Source of the DNA: Gentiana macrophylla
Taxonomy: Eukaryota; Streptophyta; Magnoliopsida; Gentianales; Gentianaceae
Direction of reading: 5' to 3'
DNA: 64,000 nucleotides
NCBI GenBank assembly: GCA_026214975.1
Contig: CM047808.1
Span: forward strand, 65,498,583 to 65,562,582
Shown: positions 33,972-46,750 of the stretch, piece after piece
Layout: each line of letters begins with the position of its first letter
Position numbering within the stretch: position 1 is the stretch's first letter
Notes under the pieces: generated by a model
What the model saw: only the letters and a program-made list of their open reading frames with translations
Database searches by the model: none
Told to the model about the DNA's origin: nothing
Made by a program: the position numbers and the translations under genes

Positions 33972-35300
33972 CTACTCATTCCGACATCTTTTCGGTCCAG
34001 CTTGTCTTACCGCTTCGAGGGTGACCGCATTCAACTCCTCCTCTCCATACTCCCATTGAGGTGTGATGGCGGTGCAAGCATTGATATCTGCCTTAGGGTT
34101 TTTATCTGTATATACTCGGCGCCTTCCTTGAGGTCTCGCTTGCTTGTTGATCACCCATCTGTCCAATCTGTCTCTCCATCGCTTTTTGACCGGTGGCTAG
34201 TGTTTTCACCATGTCAACTAGCTCATCGAATTTCTTCCGAGAGAGACGATGTGGGCGTTGATTTTGCGTTTGAGCCCGATTACCTTGGGGTCTTTGGTTA
34301 TTGGATGCACCAGGCGGTGTATAATAACTATTCCGCGGATTTCCTGAAAAGTTGCGGTTTTGAGTTTGACTCGATTGACCAGAATTTTGACTGAAGTTTC
34401 TGAAAGGTTGATTCTGGTTGTCCATGGCCTGCACTTCCTCATTCATCGTATTCCCGGCCTGTATGCCCGAGTAATTCACATCTGCTGGCCCTTCTTGCTG
34501 CTTCATTTGCATGTTGGCTAGCTGCTTGTTCATCATCTCCATTTGAGCAACAAGCAGTTTTGTCTCTGAGTCACTTGAAGCAGCCTCCTTTTTGCTTCCG
34601 CTAACACGGGTCTTCTTTTGAGTTGCCCACATGTTATTCTTAGCTATCGTTTATGCTACTCTATAGGCGGCATCATCTCCTCCTCCTAAAAACGATCCAT
34701 GAGCTGTGGAATCCAAGTAATATCTATTGGGTTGCGTAACACCCTGATAGAATAATTCTAGAAGCTCATGTCGAGTATATCCATGGTTAGGGCATTTTCT
34801 CATTAACAGATTCAACCTTTCCCAAGCCTTTCCCACACTCTCCCCTTCTAGTTGCTCGAAAGTGGCTATATCTCTTTTACGTTCCATTATCGCCCAGGTG
34901 AAGCGAATTTGAGCAAAGGCTCTTTTAACATCACCCCGAGCATGAAGAGAGTGATGGGGTAAAGACTTAAACCATCGATTTGCTTCACCCCTTAAAGCAA
35001 ACGGGAAGAGTTTCAATTTAACAACTTCTGTAGGAACGCCAGGGTAGTGACCCGCTTCACATATTTGCACAAAAGTCGACAAGAAATCATGTGGGTCTTC
35101 TCGCAAAGGCGAGGCCATGGAATGAACTATTTTGGACCATCCCCACAACTCCATTCTTTAAATCAAAATGCATTCCTCCCATCTCCGGAGGCCGGATTGG
35201 TCTATGCCCTTCCAAGAAATCTTGATCAAGATATGGCGCATAAGGGTCTTCTTTGCATAACGGCCGCTGAGGTCATTCTTCTTTGCACATTCTCGATTTA
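33972..35300 (-). pseudogene. gag: Element A gag (Athila-type)
   Basis: 35154-34651 has the gag domain (REDPHDFLSTFVQICEAGHY, LKLFPFALRGEANRWFKSLP, AWERLNLLMRKCPNHG). 34632-34102 has the Gln/Asn-rich tail (LLVAQMEMMNKQLANMQMKQ), then a Thr/Lys-rich end toward 33972. The N-terminal part upstream of 35154 is in other frames. The protein is close to B's gag over its length. Confidence 0.88.
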
Positions 35301-36213
35301 AAGGTGGATGTGCAACTAGTGCATGGGGTCATTCTTTGTTGCATCTATTTGGTTTATCCAGGCTTGTCGCGTTGTTGGTTACGCAACATTTGCATCGAAT
35401 TTGATTTAATTGAGCGGGATCTTAGTTATTATTCCTTGGTTCTCCGGTTCGTCATCACTAGAACCGTGTTGGCTCATGTTGTCGTGGTTTTGAAATAATC
35501 TTCTCCGACAATGTCTCGCTCGGGTTCGGGGTTAAAGATAAGAATTCCCTTCTTACTCCTGGTTTGCATAAACCAGAAAAGCAGAACATGAAGAAATCAA
35601 CCTTAGGGTTGATGAGAGGGGAATGTAGAGATGAGTAGAGGCTTAGAGGTTTAGAAAGAGAGAAGAGAGAGAAGAGACTGAGAAGTGAAATTTTCAGAGA
35701 CTGAACTGGCGTTCAGTGTAAGTGGACGCTAGTACAGAGAGGATTCAGGAAGTGGACGCTAGTTGAGCAATCGAATCAAGCGTTCGAAAGACAGATGAAG
35801 GCGGGCAGGCGTTCAAAGATGGGTGAACGCTGCTCGTAAAGTTTTTTATTATTATTATTTTTATTTTTATTTTCGAATTTAGAAAAAGATCTAGAAACAG
35901 AAACAAGAAAAGAAACCAACCTATGAAAAATTTAAAACAGAAAAGGCACTAAGACGGTAAAAAAAAACGTGTTGAAATCTTCTAGGGCCAAAACGGAGGG
36001 GAAAACAGTGGATTTTGACCTCGAAAACGGCACTGAACGGCCTACGGCGGTTCACCACGTCGTCGGCGTCGGAACGAGCTTTCCGAATTGGGGTCCTGCG
36101 TTCCAAACGGACACTCGAGCCGAAAGTTACGGCCAAAATACTACCGCATGCTAAAAGCGATCCCTTTTGACACAGAAAACTGTCTAAGTAGAATCCGACA
36201 ACCGTTACCGACT
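35301..36213 (-). other. Leader of element A
   Basis: Probably the N-terminal gag codons in a broken frame, then untranslated leader. It contains several GGACGCTAGT, GGCGTTC and GAACGC phrases (35700-35840), matching the repeated phrases in B's leader. The open frame 36136-35921 has no homology that I recognise and is not counterparted in B. Confidence 0.5.
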
Positions 36214-36230
36214 CCCCGGCAATGGCGCCA
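36214..36230 (-). other. Primer binding site of element A (tRNA-Asp type)
   Basis: Minus-strand TGGCGCCATTGCCGGGG, six bases from the 5' LTR. One mismatch to the complement of the tRNA-Asp 3' end. Confidence 0.85.
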
Positions 36231-36236
36231 AAAACT

Positions 36237-37633
36237 TGTTCGGTAAAAACTAGTTTTACAATTTATAAACCGAAACACCCCAAGTATAAGGTTCGTAGTA
36301 TAGGATGTTAACGGGTCGTCCTAAGGGAGTGGAATGTTTATCGGATTAAGTACAGTTATTGTATCGATTATGTCACGACTATTAACTACAACTAGGGATT
36401 AAACTAATTAAACTATAAAAAACAATGAACAGTAACTTTGCAGAAAAATAACAATTAACATCTAGGGTTCCTAAAACAACTAAACGTAGCAATCAATTTG
36501 ATACGAGCTATTCGATTTATCAAGTAATTAAAAAGAAACGGCAAGGCAACGGGAATCCACCACTCAACCAACCCAACCCCAACTAGATGGCAAGTTAAAG
36601 ATACAATTTTTAGTAATGATCTATCACGAATTCGATTAAATTCCTTTAAACAAATTCTAGGGTTTCGTTCCCTTTCTCAAGCGAACTAAACTAGCATGCA
36701 TAACACGATCATGAGATTGTTTCCAATACTCTACTCAACTAATCATGAACAATCTCTTGAATCACAATTAATTGCATCAATTGAAAAGATCAAATCTTGA
36801 ATCAATACTCTCATATAAATTCAATCAAAAAGATAGTTTCATCGATCTCTCGATTCAAATAAAACATAAACAATATAACAATATCCGATTGATGAAAAAT
36901 CATAAATTCAACTCACTAAGATATAGCTAAAAATCCTCTAGTTGGTGTGGTTGTTGATTGGTTTCCCCCGTTGTCCCACCGCAAGATGTTTAGCCTTCAA
37001 TCATCTACGAACTCCCAAGCAAGATTGAAAGAAAGAAACTCATATTTTTGTGTGATGTGGTGCTTTTTTCTGTGTGTTCTTCTCTGCTCGAATGGTGCTG
37101 CTTATATAGGAGTTTTGCCGACATAAGGAAGGATCTAGAAAAATGCGTCGATTTTGCAGCTTCGGGGCTCGGTCAACCGACTTAAAACACTCGGTCGACC
37201 GAATAGCATGGCTCGGTCGACCGAGCCTACCTATTCACGCGTTTTCACACTGCTGCTTCGTATACCGTGTTCCCCACTTCACTCTTTCGATCTGATCTGA
37301 TTTATCCTCTCTTCAATGCTCCGATTTTCTTCTTTATATTGAAATCACTTGATTGAATGAGATAAATCTTCTCCATTAATAATATCCCCATGCATATCTT
37401 TTAATTTTCTGCAAAATTGTTGTTACACCAAGTCATCGAATAATAATAATAATAAAATGTGTAACAAAAATAACATTTAAACTCAATATTTCCTCATAAT
37501 TAAATTATAACCCCTCAATAACCATTATAGGAATTTAACGGTTAAAACATGTTTTTCTCATTTATTTCCCTTAAAAATAAGGTAAATTGTTTAGGGATTA
37601 AGCCCGAAAATATAGTAAAATATACCCTAAACA
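36237..37633 (-). repeat. 5' LTR of element A
   Basis: 1397 bp, the partner of 10068-11459. It differs by one 5-base repeat (GATCT duplicated near 37291) and about 14 single bases. TATA at 37110-37101 and the palindromes at 37168-37227 are conserved. Confidence 0.95.
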
Positions 37634-37685
37634 GGTATTTTGTTGTGGACATTTTGTTGTAGCACAAACATTTCTCATATAATAT

Positions 37686-38145
37686 TAAATATAATCTAAC
37701 TTTGTACTTAGGCATGTTATCGTCATATCAATATAAAGCGATACGGATGCTAAAAAGACTCAGGAAAGACATAATAAGACCGAAATTAATTACATTGTTG
37801 TCACACAATCTAAGTTGAAATCTATTACCACACACGAAGTCTAAATGTCATTACAAACTAAGAATAAACTTACACACTTTATCTATTAACTCAACTTATA
37901 TTACAAATGGAAATTTAAGATTTCATAATTTAAGTACTTAAAAAAACATAGAAATTTTGCATCAACTTCCACATCATCATCCATAGCATGCTTACACATC
38001 TGAAATAAAGGAATCATCCTATCCTGCCAACCTTCTCGGAGTGGGGAAACATACATAGCAATAAAAATGGATAGTACATTGAATACTTCGTAAATGATAG
38101 AAGTCAATGAATAGTGTTTATAGTTTATAAAGATCATAAAGTAAA
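37686..38145. other. Old LTR-like remnant
   Basis: Weakly resembles 38225-38630 (shared phrases 'TCGTCATATCAA(T)ATAAA', 'GGA(T/A)GCTAAAA(A)GGACTC', 'TAGTAAA'), and 54361-54500 in turn resembles 38670-38770. It therefore looks like an older relative interrupted at GTAAA (38141-38145). No coding region. Confidence 0.4.
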
Positions 38146-39225
38146 TGTAACGCCCCGCTCCCGGATACCAATCCCTTATCCGGAAGAGAAATGTTCGGCT
38201 CGTATAGCATTAAATAAATCTAACATTATACGCAAGCCTCTACGTCGTCGTATCAAATATAAACAAACGGAAGCTAAAAGGACTCGGGTAAAAACATAAA
38301 TGCTACTATGAATAGAAAGTAACCATACTAAAGATGGATAGTTAAATTACAATGACGAAAAACCCAAAGACTTATACAATACGAGGTCTTAAAAGTAGAG
38401 GTACAACAAATATAAGAAAAGAAATACAACTAGTCTAGTACTACCTTTTCAAAGAAATAAACTAAAAGCTTCGTCAAGACTTCAATGTCTTCAAAAGTCG
38501 ACATCTACACTTAGGCAACCTGTTCGTCTTCTCACCCCACAATGCGTACAAAATAAAATGCAAAAGAGGTAAGTACAAAGTACTTAGTAAAAAGTGAGAA
38601 GCTAATGAATAACTAAGTTATACACGAAATGTTATTATTACGATTATTAAATTATCTTTATGAGACCGACTCAATCTAGGGTTCACTTCATGTCCATCAA
38701 CATGTCATGACTAAATGTTTCTAGCTTAACTTATCTCTGTTACAACCGCACTCAAGGACACTACGTCTGATGTATATCCACCAGGAGATATCGATTTCAA
38801 CCTATTGGTGGATCACACCAATGGCCCCGGTAGCCTAGGCTGGTAGACTCCGATGGTGCACACGTACGGCGAAGTTCTTCCACTGCCATTTAGCCGTTTA
38901 TAGGCCAGCTGCGTTGTTCGCTTTATGTGCATGCACGCACAAGCGATATTGTCTGGTGCCTATCCAAGAGTGGCATGTTGTTTAATCTTTTACTAAGCAA
39001 GTACGTATTTATTAAATAGTTAACTAGCCGCCTAAGTGTTTTCAAATAATCTCCCTCACACATACTACTCTCTTCCTAGACCACTAGAAATAAACAAGGC
39101 CTAGCAATTACACAAACATTGATAAATACTAATTCATCAAAGCACAAGCCCTTTCATGCGCCCTATCAAAATTCAAGGCTTGGTCTCCGAAAGGATAGGA
39201 TTTTAGGTACACCTCGAATCACTGA
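38146..39225 (+). repeat. LTR-like segment starting TGTAACGCCCCG
   Basis: Starts TGTAACGCCCCGCTCCCGG after GTAAA. TGTAACGCCCCG is a common start of large plant gypsy LTRs. Contents are non-coding, with GC-richer patches at 38750-38950. No second copy of it is seen in the window. The right border is placed where the copia-related sequence appears to begin. Confidence 0.45.
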
Positions 39226-42200
39226 CCGACCCTGCGGCGGTATACTCGGGGCGTACTTTGAGATTTGAAAGAGTTGGTCACACTCAAAAGGATATTTTTG
39301 GAAATATCTTGGCTGAAAAAGGAAGGTAATCAACAGTTAAGTAAAAGATGTCTGATTCTTAATGGTTAATTGTTGAGAGAGATTGTCTCAATTTAATCGT
39401 CATTATGCTGATACCGACCCTGCGGCGGCAGTATGATGTGAGATTAAATCCTTGGAATGGTAGGATAAACTACATGCATGACATCATGTTTATTATTCCT
39501 AAAGTCATATTTTGTTTTGATGTATGATTTGATTTATATTTCTGTCATAATTTATTTTACAACTACATATCATCTCAAGGTGACTAAACTGCTTAAGTAA
39601 TTAAAATTGACTGATGATGACTTCGTAAAAGTGGAAAAGTAACAAGAACGTTGAACTCAATAATCGAGAATGCAAATTAATTTTTTCGGAAAAGGATGTT
39701 CCTCTTGAGCCTACAAACTTAAGTGACATAAATAAGTAGGTCACTGCTGTCACTTATGTTAAACGGGAGACAAATTAAAATTAGTTCAAAGATCACGAGA
39801 ATGATTTGGTATCAATCTCACTAGACATCCCATAGTTCACGAGTAGTGTCTACTCAAATGAACTGCTAGTTCTTGGCCATTTCCTTTAAAGAAATCCAAG
39901 AATATGAAGGTAAACGTCTACAAGTATACATCATCTAAACTTAATAAGTTAAAGGCAAAACCAAAATATTAATAAAAGAAAATAAAAGATAAGGAAAGTG
40001 ATTTCGGATCACTAACCTATGAATTCTTAATGACTTTCTTAACCGGGATTATAACCTGGAAGGTAAGTTCTTTTGTAAGAACAAGATAGCTAGGCATTAA
40101 TGATTAAAGAGTAGACAACGGGCAGTTATTTCAGCTGAGATAGTGGGAGTGATATAAGGAAAGAAATTTCGGATTTTAATCCTTGAATATCGCAGAAATT
40201 TAATTTCTGTTTTCAGATTCGTTGGAACAAATGGATTCACTTTCAAATCGATAACATAGTTGCCTTAAAGAGAGTGAATATGACATTTATAGCACGAATC
40301 TGGGACTCGGACTTTTGTCTGATAAAGTCAGAACCACTAAAATAATGCTGCAAGGTATATGTAACACATAATAAACTATTAAGACAAATAGTTTCCGTAT
40401 TTAGATAAACGATTCTTCAGCATCTATTAATTAGTGCATTTATCCTAAAGAAAAGATCTGATGACTGGCTAAGGGTGATTATCTCCGAGTCAAAAAACAC
40501 TATCTCAAAGGAAAACTGACTAAATAACCTTTCAATTAGGAAAGGGTAATAGAGCTAAAGAAGTATCATAGCTTGTTCATATTGACCTTTGGGGTCTTAT
40601 GAAGATACGAGCTAGTGGGAGTTTTTGAGTAGTGGACAATTTGTTTGATAGCTGCTCGAAACACCAATTAGTTTATCTGAATATCTTGAGGTTTCTCTGA
40701 TATTACCAGAGAATAGAGTATTCCATGCTCAGATATAGGCAATAGCATAGTATTTGGAACTGATGCTCGGCCTACCTCCAAGTGAAACGATTTCACTGAA
40801 AGGATAAACCATGTATTGTCTTGTATAGTTATTGACATGCTACATTACACTGCATAAATCAATTAAGATGTTAGTTGCAAAATAACGGTTTACATTATTA
40901 TGTAATAACGAGAAGTCTACTTAGAATGTGCTTATGAATTCGTGGATAAAGAGTAAAGTACCTTTACTCCACTTCCGCAAATAGAGGTATTTAGCACTAG
41001 TGCTTGAAGGTAGGACTGCAGATTTTGCATACACGTTCAGATAGTTACTGTTCGGGAAATATCTTAATGGAATGAGTAAAGGTTGGTTATAAGACTCTTA
41101 AGATCGGATAGTTACGGTTACACTGTTGTGTCCTTTCTAAAAGAATGTTTAAATAACAACCTTAGACCTTGAAGTACAGGTACTCAAGGAGTTACCATCT
41201 GATTTAATCAGACCACATCCAACATTGGTTGTTGGGTATTACGCTGATAAATACTACTACACCAGATCAGAATATCAATCCACCCAAATGCAGTGGGAGT
41301 ATGGTTTAACCATTAACCTAGTGTGATCATGTAGACTTTACAGTCTGCTGGGGGTAATTGATAACCTATGGTCTTTTATAAAGACTGTATAGGATTCTGA
41401 TAAAAGAGGTTGGTTTAAAGCCATAAAACCTGTAAATGGAGTCTTGGTGCTCCAATTCTGTTCACAATCTTGTAGAACCTCCTGAGTGTCTCAGGCCCAA
41501 TGCGAGTAATTGGATCTACGTGGAAAAGAGTCGAATGAATGAGAAAGTTTATCTTTCTAGGCAAAGCCAAGTGGTCTAGGGGTAATTCCCTGAGAAGTAA
41601 ATAGTTCAATAGGGGTGATGCCCTGAACTCTCTCACTATTCAGCCTTGCTTGACTCCATGGAAAGCAGAAATATTACTAGGGGTGATGCCCTGAAACTTT
41701 CTTGCCGTACAATGGAGCTTGAATTCATACGGAACAGAAGGGGTTTTAGCTTAAAGTCAATGGCAGATTGACTGCCTATGCTTATATCCGTTGGTGGATT
41801 AAAGCAAACCTCTAGGTCAGTAAAAGCCATATGTTTGAAATATGTGGGCTTGACCAGAATAATGGTAAGTCTTTTGTAGACTGGAGAATCAAAACTGGTA
41901 AAGTAGTAGACGTTAGTGTTAATGAAAGATAACACTGCAACAGTTGGAAACAACATATATGTGTTATCTTAAGTCAGGAGTTGACAAGCCAAACTTCTCT
42001 GAACCAGAGAAGTGGACTATATTCTTAGAAATCGATTCGGTTGAATTCATGAGAACAAGTTGTGGCCGTATCCCATCCATCTTATTGTTAAGATGATGAT
42101 GCATTTTCGAATGCTTGATTCAACGAGAGGTTTCCTACCCAACCCCTCACGGAATAATTCTCTCAAATCTTCGGATATAGAGAAAATGGGATAAGTTCTC

Positions 42201-42961
42201 TTTTGGATAGATAATGTCAGATTATTAAAAGTCAATTGTAATCAAATCTTAGATTCGAGTATTGACAGCAGTATAGTGCATCCTTAAGTATTTTTAGAGA
42301 ATGAGGAATCATATGCTTGTGTATTCGGGTGTAAACCTGAGTGTTGTTGACTACACTGATTCTGTTTTTGTCGGATTAAGGATGATCGTGAATCGATCTC
42401 AGGCTCAGTGTTTACTCATTGTCTGAAGCAATCCAGCACTGCCAATTTGACTCTGTTAGTCGAAAACATAGCAAATTTTGGAGCAGCTAAAGAGGCAGTA
42501 TGGCTTGAGAAGTTTTTTGTTGGATCGGGAAGTGATTCCAGGTCTCGATGAGCCGATACCATTTTACTGTGAAAACAGTTGAGAGGTAGCTTATGCAAAG
42601 GATCTTCACAATCATAAGAGGATAAAAGCATATTGATGGAGAGTACCACCAGATCAGACAGACCATGCAGAGATGTGATGTATTGGTCCTAATGATTGCC
42701 CCGAGCCGACAACCTAGCTGATCAATTTACCAAGACCAATGGCATCTAATGTCACTGATAAGCGATGGCAGGTATGAGATTGAGAGATATGTCTCATCTG
42801 CTTTAGAGCAAGTGGGAGAATGTTGTGGATAGATAGAATAAGAGTGTGGTGTTGTGGTGCCTTAAAAACAATTGTTGCTTGTCTTTACGGGCAAGTGAGA
42901 AATTGTTGGATCTAGTGCCCGAAATACAATTGTTCCTTGTCTATACGGGCAAGTGGGAGAT
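39226..42961 (+). pseudogene. Copia element E: 3' part (leader remnant, integrase, RNase H)
   Basis: Decayed Ty1/copia interior on the plus strand. 39226-40020 includes a GAGTAGTGTCTACTC hairpin (about 39841) like those in the leader at 52604-53044. An integrase core start is at about 40571-40690 (LVHIDLWGLMKIRASGS, one stop after it). The RNase H end is at about 42487-42660 (KEAVWLEKF, PIPFYCENS), and the usual end of copia pol follows to 42836. Stops and shifts are dense. A CCGACCCTGCGGCGG phrase occurs twice (39226-39240, 39414-39428). The 5' half of the same element is at 49922-53150. Confidence 0.7.
42810..42961 (+). repeat. Triplicated polypurine/LTR-start junction of copia E
   Basis: GCAAGTGGGAGAATGTTG (42812), GCAAGTGAGAAATTGTTGGA (about 42890) and GCAAGTGGGAGATTGTTGGA (about 42952) are three copies of the tract that primes plus-strand synthesis. 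The last two are followed by the first LTR bases with 'AGT(A)G(C)..CCGAAATACAATT'. The spacing of the last two is about 62 bp. Confidence 0.65.
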
Positions 42962-44716
42962 TGTTGGAAGTAGCGACCGAAATACAATTTATGTAATTGT
43001 TTATTTATTTAATAAATGATAGATTTTATTTCATCTTATTATTTTGCTTTGTGCTTATATTTAATACACAACTGAAAACCCCAAGTCGTATCATATGTAG
43101 CCATATAACTTAGTGTGTGTCACACATGAGGATTAAGTTTATGGTGATACACTTGAACTATTAATCCGTGGTGAACTTAATTAAAGTATGGGGTCTATTG
43201 ATTAAACCACCATTAATGCGCCCAGCACACTTTATGGTGTGGCCGTCTTATCCGGACCGTCGATATTGGTTATCTAAGTATGATGTAGTCATTTGGACTG
43301 GACCGATTTAATCAGCATTTCTCATATAATTCCGTGATTGAGGAATCTCATCGAATCACAAGATGATCATATATGGATTAACCTTAATCCTGAAGTGATT
43401 GCATACTCCTACTGGTTTCAGGATAGGGTTTGATGTGTTCGTTAAGGATCGCTAAGAGACGCTGTCCGAATCACTTTCACGTTGGCACTATTCTGAAATG
43501 AGTGAGAAGTGTGTGTCACACATATATGGAATCCATTCCTTCCTGCGGGAAGTAGAAAGACAATCCCCTTATTTGTTAATCCTAGAAACTGATCGATGTG
43601 CGGAGTTCGTATTGGTTATGAACTAATTGATCACTAGTGGGTTAATGGTAAATAAGGATAAGATGTATTGAAGAAGGTTTACAGAAATAATACTGCTTCA
43701 TTACGAATAGTCTTTGGAGGGTTAGTTTGTATGTAATGATTATATCAATGGACACTTATCGACTCGACATTTTGAGAATAAGTTATATCTATAATCGATA
43801 GTGTTCAGTTTCTGATTTATGGTGGCATAATTCCGGAATTAATGAGTTGACTAGAAATATTATGAACGATGAATATTTTATTCAATTTATTGTAGCTACT
43901 TGTTATAGGTCCATGGTCCCCAGGTTGGCACCTAACACGTGAGTGTTTTCTCGTTTTATGGAACCTCGAGAATAAATTAAATAGTTGGTCTATTTAATTA
44001 ATATGCAATATTATTTATTTGGTAAATAATATGTAAGATAGAAAAGTCATTTTCTATTAAAATAATGACTTAAAGGTGGCGCCCAAATGTGAGAAAATTA
44101 GGAAAAGAAATTTTCCTAGATTATGTCACATGTGTAATTAGTTAATTATTTATTTGTTAGATAATTAATAGAAAAGAGATAAGAGATTGATTTTTGGGGA
44201 ATTATCTCTTATTTTATGGCAAATATCTTTTCCTTATGGGAATAAGTAATTGTGGTGTGAAAAACATAACTCTCTCTTGACTAGTTATTTTCTATATAAA
44301 GAGAGTTCCTCTCCACACAATACATACACAAAATTTTGCCACTTATTACCAAAATAGAAGAGTAAAATTAGTTTCTTGTTCTAGTCATTAAGAGAAGAAA
44401 AACCTAGGGTTTTTCTTGGACATATTCGAGAAGGTTCTACGGCGAGGATCGACGTCCACCGGTCGTCACTAGGAGATACAATCCGGAAGACTGCGGCTTC
44501 TCCCTTGGTCGATTGCTTCTCCCTCTCCTTTTGGTAAATCATTAACCTTCTCATAGTTATATTATTTATTTATGTGGATCATATCGTGGTAAATCGCATG
44601 CAAATTTATTCGTAGCTTCCGCTGTGCAAGATCGATTGTCTCGATCGGTGCTGTGAATCAGATCTGATGATCCAATTATAGATCGGGTTCGGATTCAGGT
44701 TTATATATATCTAGCA
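42962..44716 (+). repeat. 3' LTR of copia element E
   Basis: 1755 bp, TGTTGGAAGTAGCGACC ... TATATCTAGCA, preceded by a polypurine tract and followed by AGGCC (44717-44721). It aligns along its whole length with 49922-51686, with scattered substitutions and indels (for example a 15-base gap near 43280). Confidence 0.9.
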
Positions 44717-44721
44717 AGGCC

Positions 44722-44793
44722 AACTTTGAAGTTGGGATCGGGAAAGAATTTGGGAGTTCTGATACAGGGCATGAATGCTGGTGATTTTGACAT
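44722..44793 (-). CDS. First-exon fragment of an unknown host gene (part 1)
   Basis: Minus-strand ATG at 44793 opens 24 codons (M-S-K-S-P-A-F-M-P-C-I-R-T-P-K-F ..) up to the copia target site. If the copia insertion at AGGCC is undone, the frame continues without a stop into 49921-49861 (G-L-S-S-K-K-V-K-T-H-A-S-V-I-S-T-R-L-A-I) before a possible donor GTTAAG. A Ser/Lys/Thr-rich, acid-poor start would suit an organelle transit peptide. I cannot name the gene; it is short, so chance is possible. Confidence 0.4.
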
Positions 44794-45800
44794 GAATATT
44801 TGATTCACTGTTCCATGTACAGTGTACTCCCTGAAGTAATCCAATGATTCACCTTTATTGTTCAATTAATTATTTTATGAAATTTGATTCATTTTTCTGG
44901 GAGATCAATAGCTTCATTGTTGAATTGGATGGACATTAAAGTATTAAATTTTGAGAGGACTGAATTTGAAGTTAAACCTATCAGGAAAAAAAGACACTAG
45001 AGTTCTGATGATGATGTTGATGATTAAATATGGAGTTGATGATTAAAAATGGAATTGATGAACAAAAGTAGGGTTTGATGAATGAAGAACTAGGATGAAA
45101 AAATTCTATGCTAGTTTGATGAATAAAAGTAGGGTATGATGAATGAAGAATGAAGATGAAAAAATTCTACGCTAGTTTGATGAAGATGATAATATGATAT
45201 GTAGATGAAGTTATCATGATATAAAAGCTAGGAACCTTTTTTTAATATGTTTTTGGAATGGAAATAGGATAAAAATGGGGTGTGTAAGTAGTTATGGCAA
45301 AATTGTAATTAAGTATGTGATGCAAGTAAATAAATAAAAATATTGTAATTTAAGTGTTGTGCAAAAGTATATTTGGATTATTAGGTGTAGTGTAGTGTGT
45401 ATAGTGGTGTAAGGATAGATTAGGTAGGGTGAAAATAATAAGCCCCTAAAAGAAATACAAAATACTCTTCTCAAAATAAAGAATAAAACGCGTTTAGGTT
45501 CTCAAAATCGATTCAATATTAGTCTTTTTTTTAATCATTTGACAGAAAGGATAAACCAAATATGATCCCTCAAAAAATCTAAGGGGAATTGAAAATATAT
45601 ATCTTTCGGTAAAAATTGTTTGTTTTGTATTCCTTTATTTTTAATTCTTACAAGCATAACCACGTCAAAATACTCAGTAGGACGGACAATTTGACATTCA
45701 AGACAGAATATAATGTCATGAGGCCGGGTTATTTTTCATTGACGCCGGACTAAAATAACACGTCCTGAATAACTTTTCTCACTCGGCCGAGCTAAAAATT

Positions 45801-45853
<53 letters not shown>

Positions 45854-46750
45854 CAAATTGCCTGACACAAAAGAAGTCAACACCATTTTTACGAAACCAT
45901 TTTCCTCCACCTTTTTTTCTTCTTCCTCCTTCCCCCATCAAACCACCGGCCGACATAAGAACATGGTGGAAAATTAGTTCCACAATATACATTACAGACC
46001 CAAACCCGTCGTCTCTTCTCTTCTTCCCTCCCTCTTCTCAATTTATGTCAATTTGCAGACCTAGACCCGTCTTATTCATCATCTACAATCTATTTGTTCT
46101 TCAGCAAATTTAAAGTTTAGACTTCGACCTTCTGCATTTGGTTCTCCAGTCCGTCAAACATTATTTAGTTTTATGTAATTTAGTTTGAATATTCCAGAAA
46201 GAAGAATCAACTGGTGGAGAAATTCATGAAGAAATTTGGATCTGTAAATTGTCATATAATGAGGAAGAAATTTGGGTCTGTAAATTTCCATATATTTAGG
46301 AAGAAGCATAAGGGAGGAAGAGAGGAGGGACTTTCCGGTGATTATTAATATTTTTTTCAGAGAGGAGAAGGGTGGATGAATCGGATGTAGTCCGGCTTAA
46401 TGAAAATGTTGTTGACCGGATTTTTTTTAAATAAATCCTAATTGTGTAAACTAGTTAAAGAAAAAGATTAAAAGAAAATATAACGGCCTTGAATTTTAGC
46501 CTGGCTATGTGGAAAATTTTGCCCGGCCTTAGGAAAAACTAGCCAGGCTTCTTACAAACATACCCCGGCCCGATGAGAAAATAACCCGTCCATGTGGGAT
46601 TTCTGGCGGGGTGATGATTGTATGAATTAAAAATAAGGGTATAAACAAAAAGCTATTTTATCTAAAGGTATAATTTTTTGAATTTCTGTCCCGATTAAAC
46701 GGAGCCTGTCTCAATTAAACTAATAATTAAATCATCTATCTATCTATATA
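44794..46750. other. Unit Y: possible promoter, tandem repeat, long-TIR element
   Basis: 44794-45056 would be the upstream region of the exon fragment. 45057-45178 is a 61 bp tandem duplication (unit GATGAA(C/T)AAAAGTAGGGT..). 45597-46672 looks like an element of about 1.08 kb with diverged terminal inverted repeats of about 50 bp (left CTTTCGGTAAAAATTG.., right ..AAGCTATTTTATCTAAAG). A TA microsatellite is at 45804-45851. There is no convincing coding region. Confidence 0.5.
45804..45851. repeat. (AT)n microsatellite
   Basis: About 24 AT repeats, inside the 45597-46672 element. Confidence 0.9.

Larger units (their letters stand above)
10068..37633 (-). mobile_element. Athila-like Ty3/gypsy retrotransposon A
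   Basis: Complete element on the minus strand with LTRs at 36237-37633 (5') and 10068-11459 (3'). TSD GGTAT is at 10063-10067 and 37634-37638. The tRNA-Asp-type primer site abuts the 5' LTR and a polypurine tract abuts the 3' LTR. Without element B it is about 11.0 kb. The order gag, protease, RT, RNase H, integrase and a long 3' non-coding stretch is the Athila lineage plan. The LTRs differ by about 14 single bases and one 5-base insertion counted by eye, roughly 1%, so it is young. Its genes are nevertheless broken by stops and frameshifts, and B sits in the integrase. Confidence 0.93.
9932..37676. mobile_element. Small MULE-like MITE, outer shell of the nest
   Basis: Left part 9932-10067 and right part 37639-37676 are the two pieces of one element of about 174 bp, split by retroelement A. 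The inverted phrase 'ACAACAAAATG(G/T)CCACAACAAA' lies at about 9951 and, reverse-complemented, at about 37640-37666. Outside, ATATAATAT is found at both 9923-9931 and 37677-37685, a 9 bp duplication as for MULEs. The very ends are less regular than the inner arms. Confidence 0.6.

Noticed and set aside
35921..36136. 71-codon minus-strand frame next to A's primer site, considered as a leader peptide
   Set aside because: No counterpart in element B and no recognisable domain; more likely chance in a GC-richer leader.
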